A stretch of 64,000 bases of DNA from Paracoccaceae bacterium (GTDB lineage Bacteria > Pseudomonadota > Alphaproteobacteria > Rhodobacterales > Rhodobacteraceae): NCBI GenBank assembly GCA_024742705.1, contig JANSXZ010000018.1, positions 1-64,000 of the forward strand, written 5' to 3'. Shown here one piece after another: positions 56,869 through 64,000 of the stretch (position 1 is the stretch's first letter; every line of letters starts with the position of its first letter). Made by a program: the position numbers and the translations under genes. Under the pieces are notes generated by a model. It saw only the letters and a program-made list of their open reading frames with translations, did not search any database and was not told the DNA's origin.

Positions 56869-58188
56869 ATGAGCCACGTCTTCCCGCGCAACTCGAAGGC
56901 GCCGCCACCGGTTGTGGCACATGGTGCCGGCGCCTGTCTGATCGACGCCAACGGCAAATCCTACCTGAACTGTGGCGATGCGGCGGTGTCATGCCTGGGC
57001 CATGGCGACGCCCATGTGGATGCGGCCATCCGCGCCCAGCTTGATCGGGTCGCCTTTGCGCATACCGGGTTCTTTTCCTCGGAACCGGCCGAGCGGCTGG
57101 CCGACAGGCTGGTTTCGGTTGCGCCCGAAGGCATCGACCGGGTCTATTTCGTGTCGGGTGGTTCTGAAGCGATGGAAGCGGCGCTGAAACTGGCGCGGCA
57201 ATACTACCTCGAAATCGGCCAGCCCGAGCGCCACCGCATCATCGCCCGTCGCCAGAGCTATCACGGCAACACCCTTGGGGCGCTGGCCACGGGCGGAAAT
57301 GCATGGCGGCGCGCGCAGTTCGCGCCGCTGTTGATGGAAGTGCGCCATGTTTCGCCCTGCTACGCCTATCGCGGCCAGCATCCGGGCGAGACAGAGACGG
57401 CTTATGTCGACCGTCTGATCGACGAGCTTGACGCCGAGATCGTCGCGTTGGGCCCCGAAACCGTGATGGCCTTCGTCGCCGAACCTGTGGTCGGCGCGAC
57501 GCTGGGCGCGGTGCCGCCGGTGGCCGACTATTTCGCGCGGGTTCGCGAGCTTTGCGACAGATACGGAATTCTGCTGATACTCGACGAGGTGATGTGTGGA
57601 ATGGGGCGCACCGGCCGGCTGTTCGCCAGCGAACACTACGGCGTGGCGCCCGATATCTGCGCCGTGGCCAAGGGGCTGGGGGCGGGGTATCAGCCGATCG
57701 GCGCGATGCTGTGCAGCGCGCGGATCTATGCGGCGATCGAATCCGGATCGGGGTTTTTCCAGCACGGGCATACCTATCTGGGCCACCCGGTCGCCTGCGC
57801 CGCCGCCCTCGCGGTGCTCGAGCGTCTGATCGACGACCGGGTTCTGGACCGGGTGACGCCGCTGGGCGACCGGCTGCGCGCGGCGCTGACCGAACGGCTG
57901 GGCCAGCACCCGCATGTCGGCGATATCCGCGGCGTGGGGTTGTTCCAGGGTATCGAACTGGTGCGCGACCGGGCCGCCAAGACGCCGTTCGATCCGTCGG
58001 ATCGGCTGCACGCGCGGTTGAAGGCGGCGGCTTTTGATCGGGGTCTGATCTGTTATCCGATGGGCGGCACCGTCGATGGCCAGAGCGGCGATCACGTTTT
58101 GCTGGCGCCGCCGTTCATCATCGGCGAGGATCAGATCGAGGATGTTGCCGACCGTCTGGCCGACGCTCTGGCCAGTGTTCTGCACTGA
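56869..58188 (+). CDS. Class III PLP aminotransferase
   Basis: A 439-residue aminotransferase. The cofactor Lys is in VAKGLGAGYQPIGAML and the Asp in LLILDEVMCGMGRTGRL; GGSEAMEAALKLARQYYLE binds the phosphate. The start at 56869 has a strong GAGGAGG site and fits the family N-terminus. It is divergent from RpiR. With the convergent iron alcohol dehydrogenase next to it, it could convert an omega-amine to an aldehyde that is then reduced, but the substrate is not known. Confidence 0.92.
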   Translation: MSHVFPRNSKAPPPVVAHGAGACLIDANGKSYLNCGDAAVSCLGHGDAHVDAAIRAQLDRVAFAHTGFFSSEPAERLADRLVSVAPEGIDRVYFVSGGSEAMEAALKLARQYYLEIGQPERHRIIARRQSYHGNTLGALATGGNAWRRAQFAPLLMEVRHVSPCYAYRGQHPGETETAYVDRLIDELDAEIVALGPETVMAFVAEPVVGATLGAVPPVADYFARVRELCDRYGILLILDEVMCGMGRTGRLFASEHYGVAPDICAVAKGLGAGYQPIGAMLCSARIYAAIESGSGFFQHGHTYLGHPVACAAALAVLERLIDDRVLDRVTPLGDRLRAALTERLGQHPHVGDIRGVGLFQGIELVRDRAAKTPFDPSDRLHARLKAAAFDRGLICYPMGGTVDGQSGDHVLLAPPFIIGEDQIEDVADRLADALASVLH

Positions 58189-58216
58189 AGCCGCCGTGCC
58201 GCTGCTTCGGGGCGGA

Positions 58217-59383
58217 TCACAACGCCTCGCGCAGGGCCGAAACCAGGGTTTCAGGCGGCAGATCGAAGGGGTTGGCCCGGCCCGAAGACGATGCGGCCGC
58301 ATCGCGGGCCAGCGGATGCAAATCGGTTTCGGGCGCGATCCATTGCCCCAGCCGCGCCACCGCCAGATCGTCGAGCCACCTTGCCAGCGCCGCGAAGGCG
58401 TTGTCGCGGGGCAGGTGCAGCGCGTCGGCGATCCAACCCGCGATCTCGTCATGGCGGGCCGGATCGGCACCCGAGGTTCGCGCGGCCTCGCGGTTGCGGA
58501 TCAGGATCGGGCCCAGTAGCCGCCCGCAGATCAGCCCGTGCGGCGCGCCGTGCGCTCCGCCGATCACCCCGGCCAGGCCGTGGATTGCCCCCAGCCCCGA
58601 ATTGGCCAGCGCCAGGCCGCCCGACAGGCTGACATAGGCCAGCGCATCGCGGGCGGCGGCATCCTCGCCACGCGCCAGCCGCGCCAGCGCCTTCAGGCCC
58701 ACCGGGATCGCGGCGCGGCAGATGGCGTCTGTCAGAGGGTTCGCGCGGCGTGACAGATAGGGTTCGATGACCTGTGCCAGCGCATCCAGCCCCGAGGCCA
58801 TCGTCACCGCGGGGGGTGCGTTGTCGGTCAGCGCCGGATCGACGATGGCCAGACGCGGCAGCATCCGGTCGTCGCGCAGGCTGACCTTTCGGCCGCTTTC
58901 CGGCACGCCGATCACCGCGTTCCTGGTAACCTCGGCGCCCGTGCCCGCCGTGGTCGGCAGCGCGACCATGGGCAGCGGCGTGGCGGGCAGGGGCTGGCCG
59001 CCGCCGATACCTTCGAGATAACTCAGCGCCGGGCCGGTGGCCGGCACCAATGCGGCGATCGCCTTGGCCAGATCAATGACGGCGCCGCCGCCAACGGCCA
59101 CAACCACCTGCACGCCGGCGGCGCGGGCGCGGGCCACCGCGGTATCCACATCGTCGGTTGTGGGTTCGCGGTGTCCGGCGATGGCGATCACGTCGCAACC
59201 GGCTTCGGCAAGGTTGTCCGCGAAACCGTCGACCCAAGGCACAGACCGTCCGCGCACCAGCGCCACGCGCGTGCCGAAACCGGCCACGTCTCCGACGGCG
59301 TCTTGTGCGGTGCCGCGTCCGAACCGGATCTTGCCGGCGGTCAGAAACGAAAACGCGGGGATGGGGGCGGAAAAGCTGTGCAT
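58217..59383 (-). CDS. Iron-containing (group III) alcohol dehydrogenase
   Basis: A 388-residue Fe-ADH. The NAD(P)-binding segment VVAVGGGAVIDLAKAIAALV, the TTAGTGAEVTRNAVIG motif and the metal-ligand His residues in IHGLAGVIGGAHGAPHGLIC are all present. It catalyses interconversion of an alcohol and an aldehyde in the cytosol. The start at 59383 aligns with the family and has an AAGG site; an in-frame start at 59479 adds an unlikely extension. It is convergent with the aminotransferase. Confidence 0.92.
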   Translation of the reverse strand: MHSFSAPIPAFSFLTAGKIRFGRGTAQDAVGDVAGFGTRVALVRGRSVPWVDGFADNLAEAGCDVIAIAGHREPTTDDVDTAVARARAAGVQVVVAVGGGAVIDLAKAIAALVPATGPALSYLEGIGGGQPLPATPLPMVALPTTAGTGAEVTRNAVIGVPESGRKVSLRDDRMLPRLAIVDPALTDNAPPAVTMASGLDALAQVIEPYLSRRANPLTDAICRAAIPVGLKALARLARGEDAAARDALAYVSLSGGLALANSGLGAIHGLAGVIGGAHGAPHGLICGRLLGPILIRNREAARTSGADPARHDEIAGWIADALHLPRDNAFAALARWLDDLAVARLGQWIAPETDLHPLARDAAASSSGRANPFDLPPETLVSALREAL

Positions 59384-59540
59384 AGCGGATGGCCTTGCGA
59401 TTGCGTCGCCGGCATCGCCACTGCGCCGCGCCTGCGGCATCGCGACCGGAGCGCGCAGGTTTGAAACTGTGAAGCGCATCGGCCTGCGGCTGTGCCGGGC
59501 AAGGCCCGAAGCGGGCGGCGCGGCGGCCGGCGCTTGGAGA

Positions 59541-59565
59541 GCCGGGGCGCTTGGCGCGCCCCGGC
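59541..59565 (-). terminator. Hairpin downstream of glpV
   Basis: A perfect 10-bp GC stem (GCCGGGGCGC and GCGCCCCGGC) with a 5-base loop lies 14 bases after the glpV stop on the minus strand. There is no T-tract, so it is a terminator or 3-prime stabiliser candidate. Confidence 0.55.
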
Positions 59566-59578
59566 AGGGATCATGGTC

Positions 59579-61303
59579 TTAGTTGTTCCACGACTTGATC
59601 AGCTCGTCATAGCTGATCGTGATCGGGGTCTCGTCCTCGTTCTCCAGTTTGGCAACCGGCGAACCGGGCTGCGCATACCAGTATTCGGGATCACGCGGCT
59701 CGTTCATGACCGGGCCGATGTCGCCCTGCACTCCGGCACGCTCAAGGCGCTCGAGAACGCGCTCTTGTGCTTCGCAAAGCGAATCCAGAGCTTCCTGCGG
59801 GGTTTTGGCACCGGACATCGCGTCGCCGATGTTCTGCCACCACAGCTGCGCCAGCTTGGGGTAATCCGGCACGTTGGTGCCCGTGGGCGACCATGCCACA
59901 CGTGCGGGCGAACGGTAGAATTCCACCAGACCGCCCAGTTTGTCGGCACGATCGGTGAAGTGGTCCGAATTGATCGTGCTTTCGCGGATGAAGGTCAGAC
60001 CGACATCGGACTTCTTAAGATCGACGGTCTTGGAGGTGACGAACTGTGCATAAAGCCACGCGGCCTTGGCACGATCCTCGGGGGTGGATTTCATCAGCGT
60101 CCACGACCCCACGTCCTGATAGCCGACCTTCTGGCCTTCCTTCCAGTAGACACCGTGCGGGCTGGGTGCCATGCGCCATTTCGGCGTGCCGTCTTCGTTC
60201 ATGACCGGCAGGTCAGGCAGAACCGTGGCCGCGGTGAAGGCGGTGTACCAGAACATCTGCTGGGCCACGTTGCCTTGCGCGGGGATCGGTCCGGCTTCGC
60301 CGAAGGTCATGCCGGCAGCGGCAGGCGGCGAGTACTTCTGCAACCACTCGATCGCCTTGGTCACGGCATAGACCGCGGCTGCGTCGTTGGTGGCACCGCC
60401 ACGCGCAACGCACGAGCCCACGGGCTGCGAGTTCTCGTTCACCCGGATGCCCCATTCATCGACCGGCAGGCCGTTGGGTTCGCCCACGTCGCCCATTCCG
60501 GCCATGGACATCCACGCATCGGTGTACCGCCACCCGAGGCTGGGATCCTTTTTGCCGTAGTCCATGTTGCCAAAGACTTCGCCTTCGACACCCAGGTGCG
60601 ACAGGTCGCGGCCGGTGAAGAATTCGGCGATGTCCTCATAGGCGGACCAGTTCACCGGAACGCCCAGTTCATAGCCATAGGCGGCTTGGAAATCGGCCTT
60701 GTTCTTCTCGTCGTTGAACCAGTCGTAGCGGAACCAGTAGAGGTTGGCGAACTGCTGGCTGGGCAACTGGTACAGCTTGCCATCGGGGGCGGTGGTGAAT
60801 TGCGTCCCGATGAAATCGTCCAGGTCCAGTGTCGGCGACGTGACATCGGCGCCCTCTCCGGCCATCCAGTCGGTCAGGTTGCGCACCTGCTGATAGCGCC
60901 AGTGGGTGCCGATCAGATCGCTGTCGTTGGTATAGGCGTCATAGATGTTTTCACCCGACTGCATCTGGGTTTGCAGCTTTTCAACCACGTCGCCTTCGCC
61001 GATCAGGTCGTGGGTGACCGTGATGCCGGTGATCGCCGAGAACGCCGGAGCCAGCACCTGGCTTTCGTACTCGTGGGTTGTGATCGTTTCCGACACAACC
61101 TTGATTTCCATCCCGGCAAAGGGTTTGGCTGCTTCGATGAAGAATTCCATCTCGGCTTCCTGCTCGGCGCGCGACAGAACGGACAGGCCGTTGATCTCGT
61201 TGTCGAGAAACGCGTTCGCCGCGTCCATGTCGGCCCAAACCGGGCCGGTCAACAGGGCTGCGATAGCGCCTGTCGCTGTTGCTGACTTCAGAAGTAGCTT
61301 CAT
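59579..61303 (-). CDS. glpV: Glycerol ABC transporter solute-binding protein GlpV
   Basis: A 574-residue periplasmic binding protein with a signal peptide ending near PVWADMD (residue 25). It belongs to the large family 1 sugar-type binding proteins, and its length and DUF2160 neighbour fit rhizobial GlpV. It closes the minus-strand set glpT-P-Q-U-V, the gene order known from the glycerol transporter of Rhizobium leguminosarum. Glycerol as ligand is inferred from this synteny. Confidence 0.88.
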   Translation of the reverse strand: MKLLLKSATATGAIAALLTGPVWADMDAANAFLDNEINGLSVLSRAEQEAEMEFFIEAAKPFAGMEIKVVSETITTHEYESQVLAPAFSAITGITVTHDLIGEGDVVEKLQTQMQSGENIYDAYTNDSDLIGTHWRYQQVRNLTDWMAGEGADVTSPTLDLDDFIGTQFTTAPDGKLYQLPSQQFANLYWFRYDWFNDEKNKADFQAAYGYELGVPVNWSAYEDIAEFFTGRDLSHLGVEGEVFGNMDYGKKDPSLGWRYTDAWMSMAGMGDVGEPNGLPVDEWGIRVNENSQPVGSCVARGGATNDAAAVYAVTKAIEWLQKYSPPAAAGMTFGEAGPIPAQGNVAQQMFWYTAFTAATVLPDLPVMNEDGTPKWRMAPSPHGVYWKEGQKVGYQDVGSWTLMKSTPEDRAKAAWLYAQFVTSKTVDLKKSDVGLTFIRESTINSDHFTDRADKLGGLVEFYRSPARVAWSPTGTNVPDYPKLAQLWWQNIGDAMSGAKTPQEALDSLCEAQERVLERLERAGVQGDIGPVMNEPRDPEYWYAQPGSPVAKLENEDETPITISYDELIKSWNN

Positions 61304-61383
61304 TTTCGTCCTCCCTAGACGTTATTTTCTGCGTCTTTTTGCGGGTGGCCCGAACGCGGTTCGGACGCCCCTGTCTTCCGGTC

Positions 61384-61656
61384 CTAGACCCAGCGGAACA
61401 CCGCCGCGCCGTAGACAAGGCAGGCCAGCAACGCATAGGGTTGCGGCCCGACCTCTAAACCCAGCCAGATCAGATTGATGAAGGCCGAGCCCAACAGGGT
61501 GATGAACAGACGATCCCCCCGTGTGGTTTCGATCCGAAGGATGCCGACGCGCGGCACCTCGGGAAACTTGATCGCAAGCACCGTGAAAACGATCAGCAGA
61601 CAGGCGATGACGGCGAAGAAGATCGCTGTCGGTGTTGTCCATGCCATCCATTCCAT
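61384..61656 (-). CDS. glpU: Small membrane protein GlpU (DUF2160)
   Basis: A 90-residue protein with three hydrophobic segments (TAIFFAVIACLLIVFTVLAI, FITLLGSAFINLIWLGLEV and ALLACLVYGAAVFRWV). It matches the DUF2160 family that always sits between the permease and binding-protein genes of glycerol ABC loci. The start at 61656 follows an AAGAGGA site. The role is unknown; it is probably an accessory membrane subunit. Confidence 0.88.
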   Translation of the reverse strand: MEWMAWTTPTAIFFAVIACLLIVFTVLAIKFPEVPRVGILRIETTRGDRLFITLLGSAFINLIWLGLEVGPQPYALLACLVYGAAVFRWV

Positions 61657-61672
61657 GTCGCGGTCCTCTTCT

Positions 61673-62529
61673 TCAGACGCGGCCCAGGGCAAAGCCCTTG
61701 GCGATGTAGTTACGGACGAAATAGATCACCAGCGCGCCGGGTACGATGGTCAGCACCCCTGCGGCGGCCAGCACGCCCCAATCCACACCGGCCGCGCCCT
61801 GGGTGCGGGTCATGATGGCGGCGATGGGCTTGGCATCCACGGTCGTTAGCGTGCGCGACAGCAAGAGTTCTACCCATGAGAACATGAAGCAGAAGAAGGC
61901 CGCCACGCCGATGCCCGAAGCAATCAGCGGCGTGAAGATCTGGACGAAGAACCGAGGAAAGGAATAGCCGTCGAGATAGGCGGTCTCGTCGATTTCCTTT
62001 GGCACGCCGCGCATGAAACCTTCCAGGATCCAGACCGCCAGCGGCACGTTGAAAAGGCAATGCGCCAGCGCCACGGCGATATGCGTGTCGAACAGTCCGA
62101 CAGACGAATAGAGCTGAAAGAACGGCAGCGCAAACACCGCCGGCGGCGCCATCCGGTTGGTCAGCAGCCAGAAGAACAGATGCTTGTCGCCCATGAAGGA
62201 ATAGCGCGAGAAGGCATAGGCCGCCGGCAATGCCACCGCCAGGCTGATCACCGTGTTCGTCACCACATAGATCAGCGAATTGACATAGCCCATGTACCAG
62301 CTGGCATCGGTCAGGATCTTGGCATAGTTGGCCAGCGTGGGGTCGCGCGGGAACAGCGAGAAGCTGCCGAGGATCTCGGTGTTGGTCTTCAGGCTCATGT
62401 TGATCAGCCAGTAGATCGGCAGCATCAGGAACACCAGATACAGCGTCATCACCACCACCGATCCCTTGACGCGGAACGCCTTGCGCGGGGCTGTCGCCGT
62501 GGGTTGGGCTGTTGCGGTCGAAGCAGACA

Positions 62530-62530
<1 letters not shown>
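61673..62530 (-). CDS. glpQ: Glycerol ABC transporter permease GlpQ
   Basis: A 285-residue MalG-type inner-membrane permease with six helices. The EAA motif is KEIDETAYLDGYSFPRFFVQ near residue 190. Its start overlaps the glpP stop by one base (TGATG), so the two are translationally coupled. The 16-base gap to glpU supports one operon. Confidence 0.93.
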
Positions 62531-63398
<868 letters not shown>

Positions 63399-63402
<4 letters not shown>

Positions 63403-64000
63403 CGCTGGGCCTCGTTTTCGGCGTCGATGCGCCAGTCGTCGGCATAGACGTTGATGCCTTTGGGATCGAACCGGATGCGCGCGGCACCGGCGGGTATGCT
63501 GTCGTCCTCGCCGGCGATCGCATTGATCGCGCGGCCTTCCACCTCCAGCCGCACGACCTTGTGCCGGCCCACGTCTTCGACGCGGGTGATCCGCGCGGGC
63601 AGCCCGTCATCGCCGTCGGACAGGCGGACAAATTCGGGCCGCACGCCAATCTGGACCCGTCCGCCGGCGGGGCGGTAGACGGCACCGCCCATATCTATGC
63701 TGTGGCCGTCTATCGCGGCCGCGGTTCCGTCGATGGTGGCGTCAAACAGGTTCATGCCGGGCGAGCCGATGAAATACCCCACGAAGGTATGGGCGGGCCG
63801 TTCGAACAGCTCTTGCGGGGTGCCCATCTGCACCACCCGCCCGTCGTACATGACAACCACCTTGTCGGCGAAGGTCAGGGCTTCGGTCTGGTCATGGGTC
63901 ACATAGATCATGGTGTGGCCGAATTCGTGGTGCAACGATTTCAGCTGGGTGCGCAGTTCCCATTTCATGTGCGGATCGATCACCGTAAGCGGTTCGTCGA
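63399..64000 (-). CDS. glpT: Glycerol ABC transporter ATPase GlpT, C-terminal part (cut by window edge)
   Basis: About 200 C-terminal residues of an ABC ATPase. The end of Walker B with its D loop (DEPLTVIDPHM) is at the very edge, followed by the switch-His segment IYVTHDQTEALTFAD and a TOBE regulatory domain (about the last 120 residues; VQIGVRPEFVRLSDGDDG). Walker A and the signature motif are outside the window. The position next to glpP and the gene order suggest GlpT rather than GlpS. Confidence 0.85.

Overview
The window is GC-rich and densely coded. It looks like a chromosomal or megaplasmid segment of an alphaproteobacterium, most likely a Rhodobacterales/Paracoccaceae (roseobacter-type) heterotroph. 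Pointers are the glycerol ABC transporter gene order glpT-P-Q-U-V, a fused TAXI-TRAP transporter with a UspA partner, an Opp/M20/MlrC operon, BetI-type regulators beside a PotDBCA-like transporter, and an RTX protein with DUF4214 units. This placement is inferred from gene content; no rRNA or tRNA was seen. The left edge carries a rearranged IS3-family scar and the right edge cuts through glpT.

Layout: 0-0.4 kb IS scar. 0.6-4.5 kb: EamA transporter, LysR regulator, pirin and isochorismatase-like hydrolase. 4.8-6.3 kb: kinase/P-loop fusion. 6.3-11.4 kb: a possible oxygen/redox island with a tandem Usp, a Crp/Fnr (FixK-like) regulator, an OmpR-type response regulator, a hybrid histidine kinase whose PAS domain carries the FixL haem-ligand signature, and a TetR regulator. 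It contains an FNR/FixK box and three GTATC repeats in 10-bp phase. 11.5-14.7 kb: katG and divergent oxyR. 14.7-23.9 kb: MlrC (M81)-OppA-B-C-DF-M20-M20 operon, divergent from an IclR regulator. 24.9-47.2 kb: a large catabolic island with an M20 deacylase, two class III aminotransferases, a DoeB/EutE-like deacetylase, a methyltransferase, a GNAT, a PhyH dioxygenase, a GcvT-like C1 transferase, two adjacent CrtO/PYROXD2-like flavoproteins, two BetI-type regulators, a Tat-exported amine oxidase, a bicupin, a PotDBCA-like importer, a trimethylamine-dehydrogenase-like flavoprotein and a tiny exported CxxC protein. 47.2-51.7 kb: 1480-residue RTX protein. 51.7-55.8 kb: UspA plus TAXI-TRAP. 55.9-59.4 kb: RpiR, aminotransferase and iron alcohol dehydrogenase. 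59.6-64.0 kb: glycerol ABC transporter.

How it fits together: the segment is dominated by uptake-and-breakdown modules for small nitrogenous compounds, each with its own local regulator and usually a recognisable inverted repeat in the divergent promoter. The most interesting candidate system is the 25-47 kb island. Its chemistry (flavin oxidation, folate-linked C1 transfer, TMADH-type demethylation, transamination, deacylation, 2OG hydroxylation) fits catabolism of an N-methylated and possibly N-acylated amine or diamine, but the substrate is unknown. Near-identical operator palindromes (TGAATG-N2-CATTCA) occur in two divergent promoters 11 kb apart, which suggests the island is one regulon. 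The second candidate is the 6-11 kb FixL/FixK-like circuit, which pairs a haem-PAS-like hybrid kinase with an OmpR-type rather than FixJ-type regulator.
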